Source: Demequina sp. NBRC 110057
GTDB taxonomy: Bacteria > Actinomycetota > Actinomycetes > Actinomycetales > Demequinaceae
Length of the DNA: 64,000 nucleotides
Reading direction: 5' to 3'
NCBI RefSeq assembly: GCF_002090175.1
Contig: NZ_BBRN01000003.1
Coordinates: 310,001 to 374,000 of the forward strand
Under the pieces are notes generated by a model, which did no database searches, was not told the origin of the DNA, and was given only the letters and a program-made list of their open reading frames with translations. Both the position numbers and the translations under genes were made by a program. The first letter of the stretch is position 1. Each line of letters opens with the position of its first letter. This document shows positions 17,314 to 28,070 of this stretch, one piece after another.

Positions 17314-20136
17314 ATGACCCCCATGACTCAGCGCATCCCGGAGAAGGCCACCGTCGACGGACTCGAGGACCGCTGGAACTCCGTATGGGAGGACCAGGGC
17401 ACGTACCGCTTCGACGCCTCCGTCGAGCGTGAGCAGGTGTACTCGATCGACACCCCTCCGCCCACCGTGTCCGGCTCGCTGCACGTGGGCCACGTGTTCT
17501 CCTACACGCACACCGACGTGGTCGCGCGCTTCCAGCGCATGACCGGCCGCGAGGTGTTCTACCCGATGGGCTGGGACGACAACGGCCTGCCCACCGAGCG
17601 CCGCGTGCAGAACTACTTCGGCGTGCGCTGTGACCCGACGCTCCCCTACGTCGAGAACTATGAGCCGCCTTTCGTGGGTGGCGACGGCAAGTCCTCGAAG
17701 GCCGCCGACCAGCAGCCCATCTCGCGCCGCAACTTCATCGAGCTGTGCGAGCGCCTCACCGCCGAGGACGAGCAGCAGTTCGAGCACCTGTGGCGTCGCC
17801 TCGGCCTGTCCGTCGACTGGTCGCGCACTTACCAGACCATCGCGCCGTCCTCGCAGGCCGTCGCTCAGCAGGCCTTCCTGCGCTCGCTGAACCGCGGCGA
17901 GGCCTACCAGGCCGAGGCCCCCACCCTGTGGGACGTGACCTTCCGCACCGCCGTGGCGCAGGCCGAGCTCGAGGACCGCGAGCGTCCCGGCGCCTACCAC
18001 CGCCTCGCGTTCGAGCCGTGCGCCGACATGGAGGCCGTCACCGGTTCGTTCGAGTCGGTGTGGATCGAGACCACCCGCCCCGAGCTGCTCGCAGCCTGCG
18101 TGGCGCTCGTGGCGCACCCCGACGACGAGCGCTACCAGCCGCTGTTCGGCACGCACGTGCGCACCCCGCTGTTCGGCGTCGAGGTGCCCGTGGTTCCCCA
18201 CCGCCTCGCCTCGCCCGACAAGGGCTCCGGCATCGCGATGATCTGTACGTTCGGTGACGTCACCGACGTGATCTGGTGGCGCGAGCTGAACCTGCCGATG
18301 CGCTCCATCCTGGGCCGCGACGGCCGCGTGCTTCCCGAGGCCCCCGCCGGCCTCGAGTCGGAGGCGGCGCAGGCGGCCTACGCCGAGATCGCCGGCATGA
18401 CCGTGTTCTCCGCGCAGAAGCGCATCGTCGAGATGCTGCGCGAGGCGGACGTCATGGAGGGCGAGCCCAAGCCCATCCAGCACCCCGTGAAGTTCTTCGA
18501 GAAGGGCGACAAGCCGCTCGAGATCGTCACGTCGCGCCAGTGGTACATCTCCAACGGTGGCCGCGACGCCGACCTGCGCACCGCGCTGCTGAGCCGCGGC
18601 GAGGAGCTCGAGTTCGTGCCCTCGCACATGGGCAAGCGCTACGAGAACTGGGTCAACGGCCTCACCGGCGACTGGCTGATCTCGCGCCAGCGCTTCTTCG
18701 GCGTGCCGATCCCCGTCTGGTACCCGCTCGACGAGGCCGGCGAGGTGGTGTGGGACTCCCCCATCGTGCCGTCCGAGGAGTCGCTTCCCGTGGACCCGTC
18801 AGCGGACGCCGCCCCGGGCTACGACGAGTCGCAGCGCGACCAGCCCGGCGGCTTCACCGGCGAGAAGGACATCATGGACACGTGGGCGACATCGTCGCTC
18901 ACGCCGCAGATCGTGTGCGGCTGGCGCGATGACGCGGCGCTGTTCGCGAAGACCTTCCCCATGGACCTGCGCCCCCAGGGCCAGGACATCATCCGCACGT
19001 GGCTGTTCTCCACCGTGGTGCGCTCGCACCTGGAGCACGACGCGCTGCCGTGGAAGCACGCCGCCATCTCCGGCTGGATCCTCGACCCCGACCGTAAGAA
19101 GATGTCGAAGTCCAAGGGCAACGTCGTCACCCCGCTGGGTCTGCTCGAACAGCACGGGTCCGATGCCGTGCGCTACTGGGCGGCCTCGGCTCGCCTGGGC
19201 ACCGACGCCGCCTTCGACGAGGGCCAGATGAAGATCGGTCGTCGCCTCGCCAACAAGGTCCTCAACGCGTCGAAGTTCGCGCTGGGCGCCACCGGCATCG
19301 GCACCGCGGCCAACGAGTCGCTCGAGGCCGGCATCGCCGCGACCGCCCACGTCACGGGCGGCGTGCTCGACGGCCTGGGCGGAGGCGCCGCGGGCGACTC
19401 CCACCCCGCAGCGATGGACGCCTCCGGCTCCGTGGTGACGGACCCGCTTGACCGCGCGCTGCTCGCGGCCCTGGCGGAGGTGGTCGACACCGCGACCGCC
19501 GCGTTCGCGGCGTACGACCACACCCGTGCGCTCGAGCAGGCGGAGACGCTGTTCTGGACGTTCTGCGACGACTACGTCGAGCTCGTGAAGGCCCGCGCGT
19601 ACGACGGTGCGGCGCCCGGCGCCGACATCGACCCGCTGGCGCCCTGCTCCCCCGGAGCGGCCTCGGCGCGCGCGACACTGGTCATCGCGCTCGACTCGTT
19701 CCTGCGCCTGTTCGCGCCGTTCCTGCCGTTCGCCACGGAGGAGGTGTGGTCCTGGTTCCGTCCCGGCACCGTGCACCGTGCCGCGTGGCCCTCGGCCGAG
19801 CCGCTGCGCCTGGCCGCCGCGGGCGCCGACGCGTCGCTCGTGGGAGACGCGGGCGAGGCGCTCGCCGTGATCCGCAAGATCAAGTCCGAGGCCAAGGTGT
19901 CGCAGCGCACCGAGATCGAGACCGTCGACCTGCTGGTCCCCGAGGCCAAGGTCGCTGCCGTGCACGCGGCGCGCGCCGACATCATGTCCGCGGGCCGCGT
20001 GAAGGCGATGCAGATCGTCGACGCCGTCGCGGCGCTCGACGCGTCGGTGGACGGCGGCGACTCGGATGGCTCGGCCACGGAGATCGCGGACCCGACCGTC
20101 ATGCGCACCGAGAACGTGGTGCTCGCCGAGGCCTAA
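17314..20136 (+). CDS. valS: Valyl-tRNA synthetase
   Basis: A 940-residue class I aminoacyl-tRNA synthetase that charges tRNA-Val. The HIGH motif appears as HVGH (residues 57-60) after PPPTVSGSL, and KMSKS appears near residue 596. Between them lies the CP1 editing domain, containing GSGIAMICTFGD. The C-terminal anticodon-binding domain is present and the Ala-rich end is typical of the shorter actinobacterial/archaeal-type ValRS. Two in-frame ATGs (17314 and 17323) are possible; the first fits leaderless spacing after a weak TGTTCT box. A clear terminator follows. Confidence 0.95.
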   Translation: MTPMTQRIPEKATVDGLEDRWNSVWEDQGTYRFDASVEREQVYSIDTPPPTVSGSLHVGHVFSYTHTDVVARFQRMTGREVFYPMGWDDNGLPTERRVQNYFGVRCDPTLPYVENYEPPFVGGDGKSSKAADQQPISRRNFIELCERLTAEDEQQFEHLWRRLGLSVDWSRTYQTIAPSSQAVAQQAFLRSLNRGEAYQAEAPTLWDVTFRTAVAQAELEDRERPGAYHRLAFEPCADMEAVTGSFESVWIETTRPELLAACVALVAHPDDERYQPLFGTHVRTPLFGVEVPVVPHRLASPDKGSGIAMICTFGDVTDVIWWRELNLPMRSILGRDGRVLPEAPAGLESEAAQAAYAEIAGMTVFSAQKRIVEMLREADVMEGEPKPIQHPVKFFEKGDKPLEIVTSRQWYISNGGRDADLRTALLSRGEELEFVPSHMGKRYENWVNGLTGDWLISRQRFFGVPIPVWYPLDEAGEVVWDSPIVPSEESLPVDPSADAAPGYDESQRDQPGGFTGEKDIMDTWATSSLTPQIVCGWRDDAALFAKTFPMDLRPQGQDIIRTWLFSTVVRSHLEHDALPWKHAAISGWILDPDRKKMSKSKGNVVTPLGLLEQHGSDAVRYWAASARLGTDAAFDEGQMKIGRRLANKVLNASKFALGATGIGTAANESLEAGIAATAHVTGGVLDGLGGGAAGDSHPAAMDASGSVVTDPLDRALLAALAEVVDTATAAFAAYDHTRALEQAETLFWTFCDDYVELVKARAYDGAAPGADIDPLAPCSPGAASARATLVIALDSFLRLFAPFLPFATEEVWSWFRPGTVHRAAWPSAEPLRLAAAGADASLVGDAGEALAVIRKIKSEAKVSQRTEIETVDLLVPEAKVAAVHAARADIMSAGRVKAMQIVDAVAALDASVDGGDSDGSATEIADPTVMRTENVVLAEA

Positions 20137-20161
20137 GCACCCGGCACCCGGCACCCGCCAT

Positions 20162-20201
20162 CGCGCCCTGAGCGTCCCTGTGGACGCTCAGGGCGCGTTT
20201 T
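20162..20201 (+). terminator. Intrinsic terminator of valS
   Basis: A 16-bp perfect stem (20162-20177 with 20182-20197), a CTGT loop and four T residues. Confidence 0.9.
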
Positions 20202-20337
20202 CGGTCGCAGGGGTCTCCTGGTGGGCATTCACGCAGGTCTCGCACCGTCGTCCCCAGCCCGCTCGCCATGCGCCGCCTCTCCCCTGGGGCCCGCTCGGGC
20301 CGCCAGCGCTACCGCGCAAGGGTGTGGTCTCGGTGCC

Positions 20338-21273
20338 ATGCGACCCCTCCGCGCGCTTCCCGCCGGCAACGCCACCTCGTTGCACGAAGCCGTCACGGCA
20401 CGCCCCCGAGCATTCACCTCGCGCGAGTTGATCGCGGTCGCGTCACGCGATCGGCTCCGCCGGGCCGTCGACAGTGGCGAGGTTGTCCGGCTACTGCCCG
20501 ACTGCTACGTCGCCGCGGCACACGCCGAGTCCTTCTGGGCAAGGGCCGATGCCGCCCTCACCTGGGCGGGCGCGGGCGCGGTCATCGCCGGCACGTCTGC
20601 GCTCTGCTTGCATCGGATGCTCGAGACGCCCCCACCGCGCATCGCACTGACAGTGCCGCGCGACACCCGCCTGCGCCCGCCGCCCTGGATAGCGCTCACC
20701 CGGATCTCCTACGATCTCCCGACGTCACGGATCGCGGGCATGCCCGTTGCCTGCGCAGGCTTCGCGCTGGCCCAGGCCTTCGGCACCCTCGAGCCGCGCG
20801 GGAGGACAGAGACGGCCTACTCCGTCCTGCGCCGCGGACCCCAACGGGTGACCGAGCTGCGCCAGGCGCTCGCCACGATGCCGCGCGTGACCGACCGGCG
20901 TCGGCTGACCCGGATCGCCACCGCCGCAACCCAGGGGGCCGAGAGCTGGCTTGAGGAGCAGGGGCTCTTCCAGGTGTTCAATACGCGGGAGTTCGCGCGC
21001 CTGATCCGCCAGCACACCGTGGTGTGCTCGGGGAGGCGATTCCGCCTGGACCTGTACGACCCGGAAACACGTACCGCGATCGAACTCGACGGGTCCGCGA
21101 CTCATGCGGGGCCCGATCAGAGGCAGGCCGACATCGGGCGAGACGCCGCGTTGGCGAGCGTGGGGATCCAGACGGTGAGGCTGAGTTACTGGGACGTGGT
21201 GGGCCGGCCGGAGTGGTGCCGCGAGGTGGTCGGGCTCGTGTTGGCGGCTCGGTCGAAGTCGCGCGCGCCCTGA
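20338..21273 (+). CDS. AbiEi-like winged-helix protein fused to a DUF559-like nuclease domain
   Basis: A 311-residue protein. The first ~95 residues (SRELIAVASRDRLRRAVDSGEVVRLLPDCYV) resemble the antitoxin AbiEi winged helix. The C-terminal ~90 residues resemble the DUF559/VSR-like PD-(D/E)XK fold: RRFRLDLYDP, AIELDGS and a final QTVRLSYWDV strand. Such AbiEi-DUF559 fusions are common, uncharacterised actinobacterial proteins. No cognate AbiEii toxin is adjacent, so this is not a standard TA pair. The start at 20338 was chosen because a TGGTCT box ends seven bases upstream; further-upstream starts add shadow-like residues. Confidence 0.65.
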   Translation: MRPLRALPAGNATSLHEAVTARPRAFTSRELIAVASRDRLRRAVDSGEVVRLLPDCYVAAAHAESFWARADAALTWAGAGAVIAGTSALCLHRMLETPPPRIALTVPRDTRLRPPPWIALTRISYDLPTSRIAGMPVACAGFALAQAFGTLEPRGRTETAYSVLRRGPQRVTELRQALATMPRVTDRRRLTRIATAATQGAESWLEEQGLFQVFNTREFARLIRQHTVVCSGRRFRLDLYDPETRTAIELDGSATHAGPDQRQADIGRDAALASVGIQTVRLSYWDVVGRPEWCREVVGLVLAARSKSRAP

Positions 21274-21362
21274 GCGCCCACTGGGACGCGCCGACCTCGT
21301 GAATCGCGCCCTCAGTGCCCACTGGCTCCCGTGGCCGGGTGCGGGCGGAGGCCGGAGCGCAC

Positions 21363-22313
21363 CTACCCGACGAGGCCCAGCATCAGTGCGGTCCCGGCGG
21401 TCCCACCCACGATGGCCAACACCAGCAATGCCTGCGCCCACCGGCGAGTGGGATACGCAGGGATGGACGTGAGCCCCAGGACGACGGCCGCCACTGGGGC
21501 GACCACGAGAGACATCGCGGCGACAGCAGGAAGGGTAGTCGTACCGTGATGACGTGCACCGGCCGGCGGTACCGGGGCGGTCACGGGACTCCCGTATTCC
21601 TTGACGAGCCCAGGCCTCAGCGTCACCGCGAGGCGAAGCAGGAGCTCCTGGAGACGCGGGTCGGGGACGCCGCGCTTGTGCCCCCAGACGGACAGCGTCG
21701 CCCCGCTGAGAGCCACGTGAGGGGCGAACTCGAAGATCTCGGTAAGCGTCTCCTTCACCTCGGATGTCATCCACTGGTGGGCGAACATCACGTCCTCGCC
21801 GCGCACGGCGGCTTCGAGGCCCACACTCAGTTGCGCCACCAGATCATCGGTGCTCGAGGAGGCGCGTCGCGGCACCCAGTCGAAAACCGTCGTCGGGAAG
21901 CGGTAGGGCAGGTGGACGCACTCGACGAAGATGTCCGCACCCACGACGACGCCTGAGGGCAGGTCGACGCGCTCACACAGGACCGTCTCGTCGTCGATGG
22001 CGACCGGAATCGTCGACCGCCTCATGACGGCTCCGGCAGCACCCCCGAACGGCACCGCGGCGTCGTACGCACGAGCCGCGGGCCCCCACACCTCGTAGTC
22101 CCAGCCCGGCTCGCACACATCATGGCGGCTGGCAGAGGCCCTCCGGAACGGTGCGATGAGCCTGAGCGCGACCATCGCCCACACCAGCGCGACAGCGAAG
22201 AGCACGAGCGGCTGATCCTCAACGACCGCCAACAGCACAAGCACCGAGGTCAGCACCCCAGCGAGGAGTACCGACACCACACCCTTCAGCGCGGCGTAGG
22301 AGAACTGCTGCAT
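21363..22313 (-). CDS. Unrecognised membrane protein downstream of clpX
   Basis: A 316-residue protein I do not recognise. Two helices lie at residues ~8-30 and 33-55, a soluble domain of about 190 residues follows, and two more helices occupy the last 55 residues. The middle domain has no visible catalytic motif. Its start is 10 nt after the clpX stop on the same strand, so it is probably co-transcribed with clpX and may depend on read-through. A link to protein quality control is possible from context only. Confidence 0.6.
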   Translation of the reverse strand: MQQFSYAALKGVVSVLLAGVLTSVLVLLAVVEDQPLVLFAVALVWAMVALRLIAPFRRASASRHDVCEPGWDYEVWGPAARAYDAAVPFGGAAGAVMRRSTIPVAIDDETVLCERVDLPSGVVVGADIFVECVHLPYRFPTTVFDWVPRRASSSTDDLVAQLSVGLEAAVRGEDVMFAHQWMTSEVKETLTEIFEFAPHVALSGATLSVWGHKRGVPDPRLQELLLRLAVTLRPGLVKEYGSPVTAPVPPAGARHHGTTTLPAVAAMSLVVAPVAAVVLGLTSIPAYPTRRWAQALLVLAIVGGTAGTALMLGLVG

Positions 22314-22322
22314 CGCGGGAGG

Positions 22323-23582
<1,260 letters not shown>

Positions 23583-23692
23583 CGGATCTCCCTCCACGCA
23601 CCCCCACGCCATCTGTGCGGGCCGTACTCATTCAGGCTACCTAGGCCCCCTGACACGCGCTCAGCGACACACCGCGAGTCCGCGCACAGCGA

Positions 23693-23724
23693 AGCGGCCG
23701 CCTCCCCGAGGGGAGACGGCCGCT
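23693..23724. terminator. Hairpin between clpP2 and clpX
   Basis: Arms 23693-23707 and 23710-23724 form a strong stem with one mismatch. There is no good T-run on either strand, so it may reduce rather than abolish read-through from the clpP pair into clpX. Confidence 0.5.
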
Positions 23725-23737
23725 CGGCAGCGTGGGT

Positions 23738-24460
23738 TTAGCCCTCAGCCTTGCCCAGGGCGCGGTCCTCGGGGGCCACGGTGTCGACTCCCTTGCGGGA
23801 CGCCAGCACCTGGTCCACCAGGCCGTACTCGAGCGACTCCTGCGCGGACAGGAAGCGGTCACGCTCGATGTCCTCGCGCACCTTCTCCGCCGTCTGGCCG
23901 GTGTGCTTGGCGAGCGTGTACTCGAGCCACTCGCGCATGCGGATCATTTCCTCCGCGTAGATCTCGATGTCCGAGGCCTGCGCGCGGGCACCCTGCTCGA
24001 TGCGGGGCTGGTGAATCATCACGCGGGCGTTGGGAAGTGCGAGGCGCTTGCCGGGCGAACCGGCTGCGAGCAGCACGGCAGCCGCGGAGGCCGCCTGGCC
24101 CAGGCACACTGTCTGCACCTGCGGCTTGATGTACTGCATCGTGTCGTAGATCGCGGTGAGCGCGGTCTGCGAGCCACCGGGCGAGTTGATGTACAGCGTG
24201 ATGTCGCGGTCCGGGTCCTGGGACTCGAGCACGAGCAGCTGCGCCATCACGTCGTCCGCGGAGGCGTCATCGATCTGCACGCCGAGGAAGATGATGCGGT
24301 CCTCGAACAGCTTCGCGTAGGGGTCCTGACGCTTGAAGCCGTAGGCGGTGCGCTCCTCGAACGACGGAAGGATGTAGCGCGACGAGGGACCCGTCGGCGC
24401 CGCTCCTCCGAAGCCCGCGGTGCGCGCACCGGCCTGCATGGCCTGGTAGATCTCGCTCAT
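23738..24460 (-). CDS. clpP2: ATP-dependent Clp protease proteolytic subunit (second of pair)
   Basis: A 240-residue serine peptidase subunit. The catalytic Ser125 lies in GQAASAAA, His150 in MIHQP, and a DRDRF-type Asp region follows as ERDRFLSA. An N-terminal extension of about 45 residues precedes the ClpP fold, as is usual in actinobacterial ClpP2. It forms a mixed 14-mer with the upstream ClpP and is driven by ClpX. The ATG overlaps the upstream clpP stop as ATGA, ensuring coupled translation and balanced stoichiometry. Confidence 0.94.
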   Translation of the reverse strand: MSEIYQAMQAGARTAGFGGAAPTGPSSRYILPSFEERTAYGFKRQDPYAKLFEDRIIFLGVQIDDASADDVMAQLLVLESQDPDRDITLYINSPGGSQTALTAIYDTMQYIKPQVQTVCLGQAASAAAVLLAAGSPGKRLALPNARVMIHQPRIEQGARAQASDIEIYAEEMIRMREWLEYTLAKHTGQTAEKVREDIERDRFLSAQESLEYGLVDQVLASRKGVDTVAPEDRALGKAEG

Positions 24461-25071
24461 GCCTTGCCTCCCTGCGACGCGTCGCCGGTCTCGGCAGCGT
24501 GCGTGATGACCTTGTCGACAAACCCGTACTCGAGCGCCTCTTCGGCGGTGAACCAGCGGTCGCGGTCGGCGTCCTTGGTCACCTGCTCGAGCGACTTGCC
24601 CGTCTGCTCGGCCGTCAGCGTCGCGAGCGTCTTCTTCATGTGCATGATGAGCTCGGCGTTGATGCGGATGTCCGTCGTCGTGCCGTAGATGCCGCCCGAG
24701 GGCTGGTGCATCATGACGCGGGCGTGCGGGGTCGCGAACCGCTTGCCCTGCGCGCCGGACGAGAGCAGGAACTGCCCCATCGACGCTGCCATGCCCATCG
24801 CCACGGTGGCGACGTCGGGCTTGATGTACTGCATCGTGTCGTAGATCGCCATGCCCGCGGTAATCGAGCCGCCGGGCGAGTTGATGTACAGGTAGATGTC
24901 CTTGTCCGGGTCCTCGGCGGCCAGCAGCATCATCTGCGCGCAGATGGCGTTGGCGTTGTCGTCGCGAACCTCGTCGCCCAGCCAGATGATGCGCTCGCGC
25001 AGCAGCCGGTTGAAGATCGAGTCGCTCAGCCCCATGCCGGGTCCGTCGGCTCGTGCCGTGATGTCGTTCAC
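24457..25071 (-). CDS. clpP1: ATP-dependent Clp protease proteolytic subunit (first of pair)
   Basis: A 204-residue ClpP subunit with Ser97 in GMAASMGQ and His122 in MMHQP; the Asp is in the [11 protein letters not shown] region. I chose the GTG at 25071 because AGGAGG lies a few bases upstream. The ATG at 25098 would add nine residues but has no good ribosome-binding site. It partners with the overlapping clpP gene downstream; in mycobacteria the two rings are both needed for activity. Confidence 0.94.
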   Translation of the reverse strand: MNDITARADGPGMGLSDSIFNRLLRERIIWLGDEVRDDNANAICAQMMLLAAEDPDKDIYLYINSPGGSITAGMAIYDTMQYIKPDVATVAMGMAASMGQFLLSSGAQGKRFATPHARVMMHQPSGGIYGTTTDIRINAELIMHMKKTLATLTAEQTGKSLEQVTKDADRDRWFTAEEALEYGFVDKVITHAAETGDASQGGKA

Positions 25072-25184
25072 GTTTCCTCCTGATCGAACGTCTTGCATGA
25101 CCCTAACGCCCTCACCCCACGCGCCATTGCCGTTTGCGGCCCCGTTTCGCTACGGGGTGAACGGCGCGGCGCTACGGTTCACTC

Positions 25185-25448
25185 ATGGCGGAAGAACCCG
25201 TGGCCGATGCGCCCGTCACCGACCGTTCGTGGCTCGGCTTTGTCGCTGTGGGGACGGGGCTCGCGGCACTCATCCTGCCGATCTTGGCTCCCCTTCCGCT
25301 CGGGCTTGCTGTCGCCGCGCTGTGGCGCGATACGCGCGGCCCGGGCCGGACGGCGGCGTGGGTCGGAGGGGCGCTCGGGGTCGTGGCGCTGCTGGTGTGG
25401 GGATGGCTCGGCTACTCCTGGCGCCAGAGCGTCGGCACGATCGACTGA
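25185..25448 (+). CDS. Small two-helix membrane protein (DUF4190-like)
   Basis: An 87-residue protein with two hydrophobic helices (about residues 17-45 and 58-76) separated by a charged loop LWRDTRGPGR, the plan of DUF4190-type proteins. Function is unknown. The ATG follows a TACGGT box by six bases, so it is a leaderless gene. It is divergent from clpP1 and the first of three consecutive small membrane proteins. Confidence 0.6.
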   Translation: MAEEPVADAPVTDRSWLGFVAVGTGLAALILPILAPLPLGLAVAALWRDTRGPGRTAAWVGGALGVVALLVWGWLGYSWRQSVGTID

Positions 25449-25501
25449 GCCCGCACAAGTGTGGGCTCCCCGCGACGCCCACGCCCCGCTACATTCGCGG
25501 C

Positions 25502-25792
25502 ATGAGCACAGCAGCACAGCGGATCAGGGTGGCGCGATGGGCGTCGATCTCGCTCGTCACCGGGGCGCTCGGGGTCGCGGGCACCGCCACGCTCGGGCTC
25601 GGTCTCCTTGCCGCCTGGCCGCTCCTGCTCGGCCTCGACCTCGCGGCAGTGGCGTTCGGCGGCATGGCGATCGCGCGCTGTGAGCGCGCCTCCGACCGCA
25701 GGATCGGCGCCGTGGGCCTCGCGTTGGGCATCGTGGGCGGGGCGGCGATCCCGTTCCTGGCCGCCGCCATCGACTCGGGGCTGGGCGGCTGA
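25502..25792 (+). CDS. Small membrane protein (DUF4190-like)
   Basis: A 96-residue protein with three hydrophobic stretches (around 14-35, 36-55 and 68-90) and a charged RCERASDRR loop. It is similar in plan to its neighbours at 25185 and 25908. A TACATT box (25490-25495) ends six bases before the ATG, so leaderless translation is likely and the gene has its own promoter despite lying 53 nt after the previous stop. Confidence 0.6.
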   Translation: MSTAAQRIRVARWASISLVTGALGVAGTATLGLGLLAAWPLLLGLDLAAVAFGGMAIARCERASDRRIGAVGLALGIVGGAAIPFLAAAIDSGLGG

Positions 25793-25907
25793 CCCTGAGA
25801 CGGGGCTCGGGGACTCCCCTGGGGTGCGGTTCGCCCCCACGGCCGATGCCTCGGCGAAGTCCCCGTCCCTAGGCTCGAGACATCAGGCATTCACGGGGAG
25901 AGACGCC

Positions 25908-26369
25908 ATGACCGACCAGCCTCAGAACGATCCGCAGCAGCCGCAGTACGCGGCTCCTCAGCACCAGACCCAGCACCAGCCGCCGTACCAGTACGCGCAG
26001 CCGGGCGCCCCGCAGGGGCAGCGGCCCGGCACCGAGAAGAACTGGATGAACATCACGTCGCTGGCGCTGTCGCTTGGGGGGCTCGTCACGGGTGGGCTCA
26101 CCGCGATCGCCGGCATCGTGTTCGGCCACCTCGGCCTCAGCGCGGTCAAGCGCGGCGAGGCGGACAACCGCTCGCTGGGACTCGCGGGCCTCATCACGGG
26201 CTACGTGATCATCGGCCTCGGCATCATCGTGACCATCCTCGCGGTGGTGTTCTTCGCCACCGTCTTCACCGGCGTGGTCGAGGAGTGCACGAGCGACACC
26301 CCCGCGAGCTGGTGCACGGACTCCACGACCTCCGACGCCTGGGCCGCCGTGACCGGCGCAGGCCTGTAA
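25908..26369 (+). CDS. DUF4190 membrane protein with a Gln/Pro-rich cytoplasmic tail
   Basis: A 153-residue protein. The first ~45 residues are Gln/Pro/Tyr-rich and disordered. A DUF4190 core follows, with two helices around the motif GHLGLSAVKRGEADNRSLGLAG. The short C-terminal segment contains two cysteines (EECTSD, SWCTDS) and is probably extracytoplasmic. Unlike its two small neighbours it has a leader with GGGGAG as ribosome-binding site and a TAGGCT -10 at 25870-25875. Function is unknown. Confidence 0.75.
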   Translation: MTDQPQNDPQQPQYAAPQHQTQHQPPYQYAQPGAPQGQRPGTEKNWMNITSLALSLGGLVTGGLTAIAGIVFGHLGLSAVKRGEADNRSLGLAGLITGYVIIGLGIIVTILAVVFFATVFTGVVEECTSDTPASWCTDSTTSDAWAAVTGAGL

Positions 26370-26455
26370 CCCAGACCCGACCACCGCATCGGCCGTACCC
26401 CGGCGCGGCGGTCACCGCGGCATCGGCCGACCGCCATCATCCGCCGATGCCAAAG

Positions 26456-26493
26456 CGAAGGCCCCGCCTCCCTCACGGGAGACGGGGCCTTCG
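26456..26493. terminator. Bidirectional terminator between the DUF4190 gene and tig
   Basis: CGAAGGCCCCG and CGGGGCCTTCG arms with CTCCC/GGGAG inner pairs form a strong hairpin between convergent genes. Confidence 0.85.
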
Positions 26494-26511
26494 TCGTGGG
26501 TGGGGAGGACC

Positions 26512-27828
26512 TTACTCGGCCGACTCCTCCGACTCCTCGGTCTTCTCGTCCTCGACCGAGCCGATCACCGGGGACAGGTCCACCGCGTTGCCCGCGGTGT
26601 CCTTGACGGTGGTGCGGCGCAGCGCGAAGGCGGTGGCCTTCGAGCGGGCAACCTCGGCGACGATCGCGGGGATCTGGCCGGCCTGCTCGACCTGCTGGAT
26701 GAAGGTGTTGGGGTCCATGCCGTACTGGCGGGACTGGTTCAGCAGGTAGTCGAGGAGCTCGTTCTGCTGGACCTCGATGTCGAGGTCCTCGGCGAGCTGG
26801 TCGAGGAGGATCTGCGCGCGCAGGGCGTTGTGCGCCTCCTCGGTGACCTCGGCACGGTGCTCGTCGTCCTCGAGACGGTTCTCGTTCTCGAGGTGCGAGT
26901 GCACCTCGTTCTCGATGACCTTCTTGGGCAGCTCGAAGTCGGTCGCGTCCTTGAGGGCGTCGATCAGCTTCTCGCGGGCCTGGACGGCCTGGTTGTTGGT
27001 CTTGATCTTGGTGACCTGAGCCTTCAGGTCCTCCTTGAGCTCGTCGACGGTGTCGAACTCGCTCGCGAGCTGGGCGAAGTCGTCGTCCACCTCGGGGAGC
27101 TCGCGCTCCTTGACGGCGGTCACCTTGACGGTGATCTGCGCGACCTGACCGGCGTTGTCGCCGGCGGCCAGCGGCGCCTCGAAGGTGGTCTCCTCGTCGG
27201 CGGACAGGCCGATGAGCGCGTCGTCGAGGCCCTCGAGCATGTTGCCCGAGCCCACCTGGTAGGAGGTGCCCTGCACGTTGTCGATGTCCGCGCCGTCGAG
27301 CTTGGCGGCGAGGTCGATGGTGGTGAAGTCGCCGTCCGCGACGGGGCGCTCGACGGTCTTCAGCGAGCCGAAGCGCTCACGCAGGTTGTCCAGGCGCTCC
27401 TGGACGTCCTCGTCGGAGACCTCGATGGGGTCCACCTCGAGGGTGAGCGAGTCGGCGGCGGGGAGCTCCACCTCGGGGCGGATCTCGACCTCGGCGGTGA
27501 ACTCGAGGCCCTCGAAGCCCTCCTCCGAACCGGGGATCTTCACGACCTCGACCTCGGGCTGGCCGAAGGGGCGGATGCCCTGCTCCTCGACGGCCTCGGA
27601 GTACCAGCCGGGCAGGCCGTCGTTGACGGCGTGCTCGATGATGGCGCCCTTGCCCACGCGGGTCTCGAGGATGCGCGGCGGCACCTTGCCCTTGCGGAAG
27701 CCGGGGATCTGGACCTCCTGAGCGATGTGCTCGTAGGCGTGGTCCATGGAGGGCTTGAGGTCCTCCTCGGTGAGGGTGACCGTCAGCTTGACGGTCGTGG
27801 CGTCGATCTTCTCGAGGGCGCTGGTCAC
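26512..27828 (-). CDS. tig: Trigger factor chaperone
   Basis: A 438-residue ribosome-associated chaperone and peptidyl-prolyl isomerase. The N-terminal domain carries the ribosome-docking signature GFRKGKVPP (residues ~40-50). The FKBP-type PPIase domain is around 150-245, and the helical chaperone C-domain follows. The last ~25 residues are Glu/Ser-rich. It acts on nascent chains. In many bacteria tig is adjacent to clpP-clpX, and here only three small genes intervene. Confidence 0.96.
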   Translation of the reverse strand: MTSALEKIDATTVKLTVTLTEEDLKPSMDHAYEHIAQEVQIPGFRKGKVPPRILETRVGKGAIIEHAVNDGLPGWYSEAVEEQGIRPFGQPEVEVVKIPGSEEGFEGLEFTAEVEIRPEVELPAADSLTLEVDPIEVSDEDVQERLDNLRERFGSLKTVERPVADGDFTTIDLAAKLDGADIDNVQGTSYQVGSGNMLEGLDDALIGLSADEETTFEAPLAAGDNAGQVAQITVKVTAVKERELPEVDDDFAQLASEFDTVDELKEDLKAQVTKIKTNNQAVQAREKLIDALKDATDFELPKKVIENEVHSHLENENRLEDDEHRAEVTEEAHNALRAQILLDQLAEDLDIEVQQNELLDYLLNQSRQYGMDPNTFIQQVEQAGQIPAIVAEVARSKATAFALRRTTVKDTAGNAVDLSPVIGSVEDEKTEESEESAE

Positions 27829-27994
27829 TGGATGTGCTCCTGGATTGGGGTTCTGGCCTCGCCGTATGCGGATACACCGCAGTCGGGCAACCCCACGAGT
27901 CTAGTGCGGCGTGCCCCGTGTGCCCAATCAGTTCGCTCACAGCCGATGCACGGGGCCGGGACCTTCGGGGTCGCGGCGGCGGGAGGGCACCACC

Positions 27995-28017
27995 TAGACT
28001 CGTTGGTGAACGTTCAC
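27995..28017 (+). promoter_or_regulatory. LacI-type palindrome at the kinase promoter
   Basis: GTGAACGTTCAC at 28006-28017 is a perfect 12-bp palindrome placed directly after a TAGACT -10 box (27995-28000), so it spans the predicted start site. Odd-CG-centred palindromes of this kind are typical LacI/GalR operators. No lacI-family gene is present nearby, so the regulator would act in trans. Confidence 0.6.
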
Positions 28018-28070
28018 ATGACGACGCCCGCATCGGCGCGGGCGCACCATCGCAAGGGAGTTGAGCACCG

